A stretch of 47,368 bases of DNA, taken from a bacterium. Its GTDB lineage: Bacteria; Patescibacteriota; Saccharimonadia; Saccharimonadales; Saccharimonadaceae. The stretch covers positions 1 to 47,368 of the forward strand of contig JAUIHN010000001.1 in assembly GCA_030432305.1 (NCBI GenBank), read 5' to 3'. The notes beneath the pieces were generated by a model that did not search any database, was not told the origin of the DNA, and was given only the letters and a program-made list of their open reading frames with translations. A program made the translations under genes and the position numbers. Below, piece by piece: positions 14,508 to 22,030 of the stretch; position 1 is the stretch's first letter; each line of letters begins with the position of its first letter.

Positions 14508-15497
14508 TTAGTAGCGACCCTTCCTAAAGAGTCCGCCTCGTTTCTTGTGCCCGACTTGCTCGAGCTGATGGTTTATCTCGGCGCCAAGCAGCACAATAAG
14601 CGCTGAGAGATTCATCCATATCATAAATACGATAATGCCCGTGAAAAGACTATACGACTGCGTATAGCTTGCGAAACTACGTACGTAAAAGAAAAACGCC
14701 GAGGTAGCAATCAGCCAGGCGACCGTCGCTAATACCGCCCCCCAAGCCACGCACTGCCAGCGCACACGCGGACGATTTGGACCGTACTTGTAAAAAACAG
14801 CCAGGCCAAACATGCAAAATAAGAGCAGCACCAGCCAACGCACATACAGTACGAAAGTGATGAGCACCGGCGGCAAACCAAAATGCTCGAGCACGCCGCC
14901 GTTGACTGCCAATAACGCCAATGTGACCGTGACAAATCCTATGCCCACCAGCGTCCAGAGAACGCCCCACAGCTGCTGCGCTAGCCAACCGCGCGATTCC
15001 TTTACGCCGTAAACTGCGTTGCTGGCGACCACCAATCCTTTGGCGGCGATTGAGGCACCAAAAATTGCTATCGCGATGGCAATGGTTGCCGCCACGACAT
15101 TATCCGAGCGACGACTCACCAGATTTTGTAGCTGTGTAGCGACGACTTCAGAAATGTCGGCCGGCAAATAACGCTGCGCTGTAACTGTCAGCGTTTCTAA
15201 CTGCTCCGGCGAAATTACCAGCGCCGCCACTGCCACCAGCGCGGCTAGAAACGGGAAAAATGCCAGCACCGAATAGTAAGCCACGCCAGCAGCAAAAGCC
15301 GGAATATGTCGTTCGCCAATAGCGTCTTTTGCCGCCAGCAGCGCCACCTTCCAGTCATCAAACGATAATTTCATGGGCGCACTATGCGCGACGTGTACAT
15401 CTTGATGATGTCGACGACCCTTCAGCCCGGCCGCCAATGCACCGGCGACGACACCGATGACGGCTAGTTTTTTACTTTTGTCCTTAGCTTCTGTCAT
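14508..15497 (-). CDS. YihY/BrkB-family inner membrane protein
   Basis: A 329-residue polytopic protein of the YihY/virulence factor BrkB family. After a basic cytoplasmic N-terminus come about six TM helices. The family hallmarks are AFAAGVAYYSVLAFFPFLAA (about 68-87), the YKYGPNRPRVRW loop near 233-244, and the YSLFTGIIVFMIWMNLSALIVLLGAEIN end (about 281-308). E. coli YihY was once misnamed RNase BN, and the real function of the family is unknown. The C-terminus is basic (KKRGGLFRKGRY). It is preceded on its strand by a terminator (15512-15535), so it has its own promoter, possibly within the short 15498-15511 gap. Confidence 0.88.
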   Translation of the reverse strand: MTEAKDKSKKLAVIGVVAGALAAGLKGRRHHQDVHVAHSAPMKLSFDDWKVALLAAKDAIGERHIPAFAAGVAYYSVLAFFPFLAALVAVAALVISPEQLETLTVTAQRYLPADISEVVATQLQNLVSRRSDNVVAATIAIAIAIFGASIAAKGLVVASNAVYGVKESRGWLAQQLWGVLWTLVGIGFVTVTLALLAVNGGVLEHFGLPPVLITFVLYVRWLVLLLFCMFGLAVFYKYGPNRPRVRWQCVAWGAVLATVAWLIATSAFFFYVRSFASYTQSYSLFTGIIVFMIWMNLSALIVLLGAEINHQLEQVGHKKRGGLFRKGRY

Positions 15498-15511
15498 ATA
15501 CTCTTAAAAAT

Positions 15512-15535
15512 AAAATAGCCCTTCCGGGCTATTTT
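15512..15535 (-). terminator. Terminator after the 25-aa ORF
   Basis: AAAATAGCCC/GGGCTATTTT with a four-base loop, followed on the minus strand by ATTTTTAAG. Confidence 0.8.
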
Positions 15536-15584
15536 ACCAGCAACCCCTGCTCAGGTGCCAGCAATTGTCAGACGGCGCGGTAGG

Positions 15585-15662
15585 TTATCCAAGCGACTCG
15601 AGCTTCCTGTGCAGGAATGTGTGTATTTTTTTATCTAGCTCTTCGTTTGTATAGTGTCTCAT
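15585..15662 (-). CDS. Candidate 25-aa small protein
   Basis: ATG at 15662 preceded at three bases by a strong purine SD (AAAGGGGGTGG), TAA at 15585-15587, then a terminator about 50 bases on. The peptide begins MRHYTNEELDKKIHTFLHRK and is a single predicted charged amphipathic helix. A -10-like TATAGT at 15737-15742 would give a leader of about 70 bases that contains a foldback (AATCCGC at 15700-15706 with GCGGATT at 15744-15750). It is divergent from the Crp/Fnr gene and shares the intergenic palindromes. The complete signal set makes it more than a random ORF; function unknown. Confidence 0.55.
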   Translation of the reverse strand: MRHYTNEELDKKIHTFLHRKLESLG

Positions 15663-15742
15663 GTACCACCCCCTTTGTACGTTGACCTATTACCTCTCCA
15701 ATCCGCCGGTTATGTGCTTGGCGCACGTTACTCATTACTATA

Positions 15743-15764
15743 AGCGGATTGCCCACCGTCCGCT
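15743..15764. promoter_or_regulatory. Inverted repeat in the divergent intergenic region
   Basis: AGCGGA and TCCGCT, perfect six-base arms around ten bases, at the likely start of the 25-aa gene's transcript. It could be an operator or RNA hairpin. Confidence 0.35.
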
Positions 15765-15774
15765 ATGAAGTACA

Positions 15775-15791
15775 TTACAGTCAAATTGTAA
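15775..15791. promoter_or_regulatory. Putative Crp/Fnr-type operator, TTACA-N7-TGTAA
   Basis: A 17-bp palindrome of the size and symmetry bound by Crp/Fnr dimers, five bases upstream of the -35 of the Crp/Fnr gene and centred about 49 bases before its predicted start. Autoregulation is the obvious hypothesis. Confidence 0.45.
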
Positions 15792-15796
15792 TATTT

Positions 15797-15825
15797 TTTA
15801 CTAAGTGTCTATTTCGATGTATCAT
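15797..15825 (+). promoter_or_regulatory. Promoter of the Crp/Fnr gene
   Basis: TTTACT, 17 bases, TATCAT. An SD (AAAGAGGTG, 15837-15845) follows before the ATG at 15854. Confidence 0.5.
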
Positions 15826-15853
15826 GAGTATAGGATAAAGAGGTGCTTTCTAG

Positions 15854-16519
15854 ATGAGCGAACTGCATGCGATTATAAAACAGTATGGCCTGCCTCGTTT
15901 TGTAAAAAAGGGTACAATTTTACTCTATCAGAGCGAAGTGCCGCGACGTGCCTTCTTCGTGAAGCAAGGCTTGTTGCGTGTGTACGCCATAACCAGCGCC
16001 GGCGAGGAGCGCACCGTCGCGCTGCATGATAGCGGCGATTTACTGCCGCTATCATGGCTCTTTGGCGAGACCTCTACCAGTCTTTTCTATTATGACACTC
16101 TGGTAGACAGTGAAGTTGTAGCTGTACCCAAAAACGAACTTGTCAGCGCTATTGCCAAAAATCCCAAAGCCATGTCAGAAGTCATGGCAATGACAATGAA
16201 CGAATATACTTCGCTGCTGCTTCGTATCACCGCCCTCGAGCAATCAAGTGCAGCCGAAAAAATCGCCCTCACGCTGTACTACCTACTCTTTCGCCACGGC
16301 GAGGAAATAAAACCTGGCGTGTACACTATAAAAATGAAAATGACGCAATCGATGATTGCGAGTTTGGTCGGCCTGACACGCGAGAGCACAGCCGTTAACT
16401 TGAAGTTACTGAAGAAAAAAGGCATCGTCAGCTACGGCAACTTTAACTATTCTGTCGACAAAGCCCAGCTCGAGCGCTTCGTCGGCGAAGATAGCTTCAA
16501 GAACGCCCTAGAATCGTAG
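15854..16519 (+). CDS. Crp/Fnr-family transcriptional regulator
   Basis: A 221-residue regulator. An N-terminal cyclic-nucleotide-binding-type beta-roll (about 15-110; RAFFVKQGLLRVYAITSAGEERTV is typical) is followed by the long dimerisation helix (about 112-140) and a C-terminal winged helix-turn-helix whose recognition part is MTQSMIASLVGLTRESTAVNL (about 164-184). No N-terminal cysteine cluster is present, so it is not an oxygen-sensing Fe-S Fnr, and the residues for cAMP binding are not clearly conserved. The effector is unknown. It is the only classical one-component regulator seen here apart from the LexA-like protein. It ends two bases before the convergent response regulator gene. Confidence 0.88.
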   Translation: MSELHAIIKQYGLPRFVKKGTILLYQSEVPRRAFFVKQGLLRVYAITSAGEERTVALHDSGDLLPLSWLFGETSTSLFYYDTLVDSEVVAVPKNELVSAIAKNPKAMSEVMAMTMNEYTSLLLRITALEQSSAAEKIALTLYYLLFRHGEEIKPGVYTIKMKMTQSMIASLVGLTRESTAVNLKLLKKKGIVSYGNFNYSVDKAQLERFVGEDSFKNALES

Positions 16520-16521
16520 CG

Positions 16522-16911
16522 TTACTCCTGGTCGTTCGCCATGGTGTCTTTGACGATTTTGATAAGCTCTTTTGGCGACGCCCACGCCTTTAAAACATAG
16601 CGCTCAGCGCCAAGTTCATACGCCTCGTCAACTTCTTGCTGCATATCGTAATTACTAAAAACAATAATCTTGACGTCGGGGTGGTCAGTCTTCGGCTTAT
16701 ACGCTCTTAAAAATCCAATACCATCGAGTACTGGCATACGAAGGTCAAGAAAAATAATATCTGGCTGACTTTCCTTAGCGAGCTTGAGCGCCTCTTTGCC
16801 GTTAAACGCCGTCCTGGTGTCATAGCCTGCGCTGAGCAAAATTGTCTTGTATGCATCGTTTAGCGAAGCATCGTCTTCGACAACAAGGATTTTTGGCTCT
16901 TTCTCCGTCAT
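16522..16911 (-). CDS. Stand-alone response regulator receiver (CheY-like)
   Basis: A 129-residue REC domain with no output domain. The acidic pocket EDD (12-14), phospho-acceptor Asp56 in FLDLRMP, the Ser/Thr position in IVFSNYD and Lys near 108 (VLKAW) are all visible. It lies 23 bases downstream of the hybrid-type kinase gene on the same strand and is its likely phosphorelay partner, acting through protein contacts rather than DNA. TGCTAGAAT lies upstream with a ten-base gap to the ATG, so it may also have its own short-leader promoter. Confidence 0.9.
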   Translation of the reverse strand: MTEKEPKILVVEDDASLNDAYKTILLSAGYDTRTAFNGKEALKLAKESQPDIIFLDLRMPVLDGIGFLRAYKPKTDHPDVKIIVFSNYDMQQEVDEAYELGAERYVLKAWASPKELIKIVKDTMANDQE

Positions 16912-16934
16912 ACTACGTCCTATTCTAGCATATG

Positions 16935-18056
16935 CTATTTATACAGTAACCTCGGTAGGTGAACGAGAAATGTCGTGCCTCCCCCGGGACTTGATTCAAC
17001 TTCTATTTTGCCGTTATGCAAATCGACCACCTTTTTCGCCCAGTACAGGCCAAGACCGCTACCGCCAGCTTGCGTTGAAAGCGGGTTGTGAATACGAGAG
17101 AATTTCTCGAACAATTTGCTCAAGTCCTCTTCCTCGATACCCACGCCTTGGTCGATAACCTTGACGACAACCGATTTCTTATTTACACGTACCACTACCT
17201 CGATAGTGGTGTCTCTCCTGGAATACTTGCTGGCGTTGTCGATGAGGTTTTCGAACACCATGCGAATCGTGTCTTTGTCCACCCACGCCGTCGCCGGCTT
17301 CGAAGCGGGTTTTAGTTTTATCTTCTGTCCACGCTTTCTGGCAATTTCTGACTCCTCCGAAGCGACTTCGGCGAGCAGCTTGTTCATGTCGGTTTCAGCC
17401 TCTTTTAATATCACTTTGCCGGCATCAACCCGCGCTACTTTTAGCAGGTCGGAAACAATCCGCAGCTGCCGCTCGTTGCTGTCATAGGCTTTTAAAAGCA
17501 CCGCTTCTTGCGTGGGCGTGAGCTCTCCGAACATGCCATCGAGCAGCATGCCAATATACTGCTTGACTCCGGTCGCTGGTGTGCGCAGCTGGTGCGATGC
17601 CACTGATATAAATTCATCTTTGGCTTGGTTTAGTTCAATCAAGTGCTCGAAGCGCTGCGCCTCGGCTTGCTTTCTTCCTAGCGAATAATTAAACGAGTTC
17701 GACAGCAGCTCGGCATCGAACGCACCCTTCACCAAATAGTCAGAAGCGCCGAGCTTCAAGGCCTGCCGTTCGATGGTGCGATCGGCAACGTCTGTCAGCA
17801 GAATAAATGGTTCGGGGCGTTTGTCCGGCTCAACCATTCGCAGCAAATCCATGCCAGAATGCTCGCCCAGCTTGTAATCTATCATATACAAATCGTGCGA
17901 GTGCTGCGCGATCAGTTCTTTGGCTTTTTCAAACGACGAACACCACTCCAGCTTGCACTTTGGCTCGGTCACCCTTTTAACAAGACGATTCGTCGAAAGA
18001 TATTCTTTTTTATCGTCGTCTACGAGCAGAATGGAAATATATGATACGGCCGGCAT
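16935..18056 (-). CDS. Sensor histidine kinase with N-terminal receiver domain
   Basis: Using the Met at 18056, a 373-residue soluble kinase. Residues 5-120 form a REC domain (LLVDDD; Asp60 in MIDYKLG; Lys110), 135-205 a HisKA domain with the H-box SVASHQLRTP (His155), and 255-370 a HATPase with the N box (FENLIDNASKYS), G1 box DQGVGI and G2 box GGSGLGLYWAK. It has no TM segment or sensor domain, so it probably receives its signal through the REC domain. I reject a longer N-terminal extension because the TGCTACAAT promoter at 18103-18111 lies inside it. The next gene encodes the CheY-like protein. Confidence 0.9.
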   Translation of the reverse strand: MPAVSYISILLVDDDKKEYLSTNRLVKRVTEPKCKLEWCSSFEKAKELIAQHSHDLYMIDYKLGEHSGMDLLRMVEPDKRPEPFILLTDVADRTIERQALKLGASDYLVKGAFDAELLSNSFNYSLGRKQAEAQRFEHLIELNQAKDEFISVASHQLRTPATGVKQYIGMLLDGMFGELTPTQEAVLLKAYDSNERQLRIVSDLLKVARVDAGKVILKEAETDMNKLLAEVASEESEIARKRGQKIKLKPASKPATAWVDKDTIRMVFENLIDNASKYSRRDTTIEVVVRVNKKSVVVKVIDQGVGIEEEDLSKLFEKFSRIHNPLSTQAGGSGLGLYWAKKVVDLHNGKIEVESSPGGGTTFLVHLPRLLYK

Positions 18057-18156
18057 ACTTGTCTGGTTCGAACCGTTTTCCGGTCGAAGCTCTGACGATA
18101 TTGTAGCATTCTGCCGCTCGCTCACTCTGCTCCTCACGCTGTCCCTACTATCGCTC

Positions 18157-18426
18157 TTAGGCGCCTACGCTGCGTCCACCGGTTAGAAGCTTCACTATAG
18201 CCAGCAAGATAACTGCTCCGAGAACAGCCACCAGCAGACTCATAAGGCTGAACCCTTCGGTGTCCATGCCGGTCAGAAACCGCACTACAAATCCACCGAT
18301 AAACGCGCCCAAGATACCGACAACGATATTACCGATAGCGCCCATCTGCGCATTTGTATTCATTATCATGGACGCGATCCAACCGGCCAGCGCACCGAAC
18401 ACAATCCACAGTAAAATATCAATCAT
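18157..18426 (-). CDS. GlsB/YeaQ/YmgE-family stress membrane protein
   Basis: An 89-residue protein with three glycine-rich TM helices. The pattern IVFGALAGWIASMIM, then IGNIVVGILGAFIGGFVVRFL, then LLVAVLGAVILLAIVKLL is typical of the transglycosylase-associated/GlsB family, small stress-induced inner-membrane proteins of unknown mechanism. An excellent SD (GGGGAGGAAG) precedes the ATG. The 100 bases up to the kinase start hold the kinase promoter and no other gene. Confidence 0.9.
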   Translation of the reverse strand: MIDILLWIVFGALAGWIASMIMNTNAQMGAIGNIVVGILGAFIGGFVVRFLTGMDTEGFSLMSLLVAVLGAVILLAIVKLLTGGRSVGA

Positions 18427-18512
18427 TACTCTTCCTCCCCTTTTCGTTACATGATTCTTTCATCGTATACGGGGTACCTTAGAGGCGCTGTAATCTTTTT
18501 TACTAAATCTAG

Positions 18513-18896
18513 TTATTGTCCGCGTGATTTCAGAGCGCGTAACGACGACACAAGGTGATCGGAATTAAATACTACCTGTCGCTTTTCCTCGCGGCCGCGC
18601 TGACGCCAGTAGGCAATCGTTTCCACCAAACCGCGGCGTTTGCGATACTTGAAAATCAAAAACACCATCGTCGCGTAGAACACAACAAATGTCGCATTCA
18701 CATACATATAGGCAGTCGCCCCAATCGACGAGGCATACAAAAACGAAATTGACTGACAGCAGACCCACACCGACCAGGTCGTGAGGCTAAACCCGTCAGA
18801 CTGCTTAATAATCATTAATTTTCGGATCTGAGGAATCATCGCCAAAATGCCGATGGACGCGCTTATCAGGTAGATTGTTTGGATGGAGATATTCAT
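18513..18896 (-). CDS. PQ-loop / SemiSWEET-like transporter subunit
   Basis: A 127-residue protein with three TM helices (about 6-24, 38-56, 63-82) and a basic C-terminal tail. The first helix ends in AMIPQIRKL and is followed by KQSDGFSLTTWSVW, the PQ-loop signature of SemiSWEET sugar transporters. SemiSWEETs work as homodimers; the substrate is not predictable. The cytoplasmic tail (residues 84-127, rich in Arg/Lys) is longer than usual for SemiSWEET. No SD is obvious. Confidence 0.8.
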   Translation of the reverse strand: MNISIQTIYLISASIGILAMIPQIRKLMIIKQSDGFSLTTWSVWVCCQSISFLYASSIGATAYMYVNATFVVFYATMVFLIFKYRKRRGLVETIAYWRQRGREEKRQVVFNSDHLVSSLRALKSRGQ

Positions 18897-18966
18897 GGTT
18901 GTTTGTTTTTGTGTGTGTAAACAGATATTATATTAGCATAAGTAATTATAAATGTCAATACTGTAC

Positions 18967-20592
18967 TTAAGTAGCTTGTTCGAGCTCTTCGGGATAAAAG
19001 GCAGCTTGCACCAGAAGCTGCTGCAATGCCTCGACATCGACTATCTTCTGCTTGCGTATCCTTTGGTCTTCCTCACTGTAGAGCACCTCTTCGCCACCCT
19101 TTTCAAGCAGTGCCCACTTACGATGATTGGCGTGAAGCATGTCGACACTATTGCCCGGTACGTTTCCTGGCAAACCAGATTTAGTGCCGTTCTCGGCTTT
19201 ATACGTAAGGTGTGAGGCTCCTCCCAAGCGCGAGCTGTTGCGATCCATGATTGTCTGGAATTGAATCTCGACAGGCAGCACTTTGTCGCCTCTTTTTACA
19301 TTAAAAGTGACTTTTAACACCTGAAACGGCTCTTTTACTGTGCCGGGTATAGGCTTTCCTTCATCAATTTCATCTACGAATTTAGGTCCGTTTTCTTCAT
19401 CCTTCAATCCAACTTTCACCGCGTCCATATACTCCTGCGTTCCCTTAATGTGCACAGGAAAGTCTTTTGACGGTGCCGACACTAGTTCACAAACGCCTGC
19501 CTTCTCAAGAGCTTTGATATTAGCGTACACCTCTTTAAACCTCGTCACCATTTGGTCGACATCGTCAACAACGACTGTACCGGCGTAGATATCCTGAGGC
19601 ATTTTGCCTTCGTTGTGATGCACTGACTTATCTGTTGCCGAGCCGGGAGATTTAATACGAGAGATAAATCTAAATGGCACGCCAGATTTACTTGTAGATC
19701 GTACGGCACTATAGTAGCTTTTACTACCATATGGCGTCTCTTCATTGTCGATGATGAAGCTGTAGTTATTTTCTTCAAAATCTACGCCTACGACGTCCGT
19801 GATAACATCTTCGACGAGCCCACTTTCTCTCGCCGACTCAATATACTCAGACATCTCATCGTATCTTTGACGAATATCCTCACGGCCTGCTGCCATCAGG
19901 CGTGCCTTCTCGGCGTGGTGGCGCAGGATTGCTTCGCTCGCGTGTAGGCCGAGTATATCAAGAAGTGGAGCGTAAACAGTCTCTATTTCAAGAACATCCT
20001 TTAATAGCTTGCTGTCGTGCGTAGTAGTAGTCGCTATTCGATCAAGCAAAAGCGCAGACCGCGCAACTATCGACTCTACGTTAACGTGCCGGCTAAGGCC
20101 AACAATTCTTGGCACGTCGGCACCAATCCTGATATTGTGCCAGTCTGCCTCTTTTATCTCGACATTACCGGCAAGCGCATCGAGAGCCGCTTTACTTTCT
20201 TTGGTGCCATATTCTTCTAGACGTTGCCCGTAGTAGCTCGCCTCTTTATCAATCATCTTGAAGTCAACCCACAGATTACACATGTACTCTGCTTCCTTTT
20301 CTGTCGGGGACATATCAGGATCGGTAAGGTACTGCATAACCTGCCAAGCCGCGAGATGACGCTCCTGCGGGGAAAGTGGGTTATCTTGAACCGTATCAAC
20401 TGGCGCCTGCAACCTCGCTGCATCAATGGCGTGATCGCTCAACAGTCTTTCATCCGCAAAGATTCTCAGACACTCACCGATACGTTGGCCCTGGGCCGAG
20501 AAAAACTCCGGGTTATACGATAGCGCCTCCTCAGTGGATGCTTCAGGAGTTGAGTTCGCTAGCTCGTAGGCAATCTCGGAGCTTGTATTCAC
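18967..20592 (-). CDS. RelA/SpoT-like protein with degenerate hydrolase and synthetase sites
   Basis: A 541-residue protein. The region around RSALLLDRIATTT...LEIETVYAPLLDILGLHASE (about 176-220) aligns with the end of the RelA/SpoT HD domain, where ADRLHNM and ETLEIYAPLANRLG normally stand; the catalytic HD itself is not evident. The later part aligns with the (p)ppGpp synthetase: SRIKSPGSATDKS matches the R-K-S-K motif, and LPVEIQFQT...GGASHLTYK matches EVQIRT...GxAAHWxYK. The Asp of the IYD motif is Ala in DIYAGTVVV. No TGS or ACT domain is present. It may be an inactive or altered alarmone-family regulator. GTG start; TGTTATAAT lies six bases before it, so probably leaderless. Confidence 0.6.
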   Translation of the reverse strand: MNTSSEIAYELANSTPEASTEEALSYNPEFFSAQGQRIGECLRIFADERLLSDHAIDAARLQAPVDTVQDNPLSPQERHLAAWQVMQYLTDPDMSPTEKEAEYMCNLWVDFKMIDKEASYYGQRLEEYGTKESKAALDALAGNVEIKEADWHNIRIGADVPRIVGLSRHVNVESIVARSALLLDRIATTTTHDSKLLKDVLEIETVYAPLLDILGLHASEAILRHHAEKARLMAAGREDIRQRYDEMSEYIESARESGLVEDVITDVVGVDFEENNYSFIIDNEETPYGSKSYYSAVRSTSKSGVPFRFISRIKSPGSATDKSVHHNEGKMPQDIYAGTVVVDDVDQMVTRFKEVYANIKALEKAGVCELVSAPSKDFPVHIKGTQEYMDAVKVGLKDEENGPKFVDEIDEGKPIPGTVKEPFQVLKVTFNVKRGDKVLPVEIQFQTIMDRNSSRLGGASHLTYKAENGTKSGLPGNVPGNSVDMLHANHRKWALLEKGGEEVLYSEEDQRIRKQKIVDVEALQQLLVQAAFYPEELEQAT

Positions 20593-20598
20593 TCTCTT

Positions 20599-20607
20599 AT
20601 TATAACA
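20599..20607 (-). promoter_or_regulatory. Extended consensus -10 (TGTTATAAT) 6 bases before a GTG start
   Basis: Hexamer, AAGAGA, then GTG at 20592. It sets both the promoter and the start of the RelA/SpoT-like gene. Confidence 0.65.
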
Positions 20608-20665
20608 TAAAAGTGTTTATGTGTCTATGACGATCCATAGTCTAATTTAGGTGGGGCTAAATCCT

Positions 20666-21361
20666 CTAGTAGTCAGTCGTTTCGTAGTAATATTTCTTCT
20701 CAAAAACCCCGCCATCGCCGTTCTTGGCGAATTCTGTTATTTCTGCGATTGATTCAAAAACCTTTTCTTTCGCCTCTAGTTCTTCGACGCTTAGCCATTC
20801 GTTATGATGGCCTTCTGAGTCGACAATCTCCCCTTTTGGGTTCTTGCCGTGCATGACCATGAAATATTTGTCTTCCAAAAACTCGCCTGACTTTTCGTAG
20901 TCCATTTTGTGGTACAGCCCAGCATACCGAAACTCGGCGGTCATACCAGTCTCTTCTTCTAGCTCGCGGTTTGCAGCTTCTTCGAGCGTTTCGCCCCAAC
21001 GAACTTTGCCCGTAGCACGACCCCAAAATCCGTAAAACGGCTGCTTGAGTCGCTGCTGAGCCAGTAGTTCCCCGGCGTCATTTTCAACGATAAGCAGCAC
21101 CGATACCTTTGGCTGTCTCTCGAGTACCTTTTCGTCGGTGTCCATGCGGTTGGCGTATTCCTTGCCAGCGCGCGTCAGCCTGTACGCAGTGTCATGCTTT
21201 TCCAGATACCCGGCGTCAATCAGTTGTTTGATATGGAAATTAAAGTGGGCGCTCGTCAGACTAGTCGCTTTTAGTACATCGCTAAAAGACGCTTCCTGCA
21301 TAAAAAGCAGCTTGCGCAGAATTTCCATTTGGGCCTCGTGGGCATTGGCTTCGTAACTCAT
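20666..21361 (-). CDS. Winged-helix DNA-binding domain fused to a Nudix hydrolase
   Basis: A 231-residue two-domain protein. Residues 5-72 are an ArsR-like winged helix (SFSDVLKATSLTSAHFNFHI then KQLIDAGYLEKHDTAYRLT). Residues 83-220 are a Nudix domain whose box is intact: G(x5)E...RELEEETGM near 118-140. Fusions of this kind resemble NrtR-type regulators in reverse order, where the Nudix domain senses a nucleotide-sugar or NAD metabolite; here the catalytic residues are kept, so it may also hydrolyse. SD AGGAG sits seven to eight bases before the ATG. It lies next to another Nudix gene on the same strand. Confidence 0.85.
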   Translation of the reverse strand: MSYEANAHEAQMEILRKLLFMQEASFSDVLKATSLTSAHFNFHIKQLIDAGYLEKHDTAYRLTRAGKEYANRMDTDEKVLERQPKVSVLLIVENDAGELLAQQRLKQPFYGFWGRATGKVRWGETLEEAANRELEEETGMTAEFRYAGLYHKMDYEKSGEFLEDKYFMVMHGKNPKGEIVDSEGHHNEWLSVEELEAKEKVFESIAEITEFAKNGDGGVFEKKYYYETTDY

Positions 21362-21428
21362 ACATATCTCCTGATTACACTGCCTTTATCGTAATCGGAG
21401 CTCGTGTTGGCGTCTAGTAAAGTGGGCT

Positions 21429-21899
21429 TTAGTGAGACTCGCCGAACTGATTTGTCACTAGCACAGGCTGTATAGTTTCTACATACCCGCCTAGGTCGAT
21501 GGTAGAGATGAAGCTTGGCAGCACTCGCTCTTTGGTCGGGTCGATAAATTCGCAGAGGGCTAGCTCGTCGAGGCCGTGCGAGCTGGCAGTGAAATCTACC
21601 TGAGCGAAATCATCTGAATTTTCCACCAAAAAGAAGAATTCCAGCTCTTCGTCGCGATCTTCGCGTGTCGATGTGAACTGCTGGATAAACAGTAAGCGAC
21701 CAGGTACTACTTCAACACCTAGCTCTTCCATGACTTCACGCCGTAGCCCATCCTCAAGTGATTCGCCCGGGTCGAGACCACCGCCAGGAATCGCCCAGAA
21801 ATCTTTGGGCTGGCCGTCCTTTCTGCTTTTATGTTTGACGGCTAGAATCTGGCCGTCTTTATAAATAATCGCGCGTACACCGATGCGTCGTTTGTCCAT
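21429..21899 (-). CDS. Nudix hydrolase
   Basis: A 156-residue single-domain Nudix hydrolase. The Nudix box GGGLDPGESLEDGLRREVMEELGV (about 42-65) has every catalytic residue. It would cleave a nucleoside diphosphate linked to another moiety; substrate unknown. I chose the Met at 21899 because GGAGAGGA lies 5-10 bases before it. An upstream in-frame ATG would place the SD inside the gene. A 23-codon ORF and a well-formed promoter lie just upstream. The gene is 67 bases from the winged-helix-Nudix gene, so the pair may be co-expressed. Confidence 0.88.
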   Translation of the reverse strand: MDKRRIGVRAIIYKDGQILAVKHKSRKDGQPKDFWAIPGGGLDPGESLEDGLRREVMEELGVEVVPGRLLFIQQFTSTREDRDEELEFFFLVENSDDFAQVDFTASSHGLDELALCEFIDPTKERVLPSFISTIDLGGYVETIQPVLVTNQFGESH

Positions 21900-21919
21900 C
21901 TTCGTCCTCTCCATATAAC

Positions 21920-21991
21920 TTAGGTAGTGAGGCGCCAGTGGTCGGGCTCGTCCCGACGTGTTTCACGCATAGCGGAACCTGTACGGTTCAT
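21920..21991 (-). CDS. Candidate 23-aa upstream ORF before the Nudix gene
   Basis: ATG at 21991, ten bases after a TATACT -10, TAA at 21920-21922, and 20 bases before the Nudix start. The peptide is polar and Arg-rich (MRETRRDEPDHW near the end). The segment folds into two hairpins (GAACC...GGTTC and GTCGGG...CCCGAC). It has the same length as the uORF before aspS. It could be a leader peptide or merely part of a structured 5' UTR. Confidence 0.3.
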   Translation of the reverse strand: MNRTGSAMRETRRDEPDHWRLTT

Positions 21992-22001
21992 AGTAGAGAT
22001 T

Positions 22002-22030
22002 AGTATACAGCGCTCTGAGTATACGAACAA
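22002..22030 (-). promoter_or_regulatory. Promoter of the Nudix gene
   Basis: Minus-strand TTGTTC, 17 bases, TATACT. Transcription start near 21995, giving a leader of about 95 bases. The -35 abuts the stop of the upstream gene at 22031. Confidence 0.55.

Noticed and set aside
18057-18137. 27-residue extension of the hybrid kinase
   Set aside because: The extension overlaps the TGCTACAAT promoter and lacks the REC-domain pattern, which begins right after the Met at 18056.
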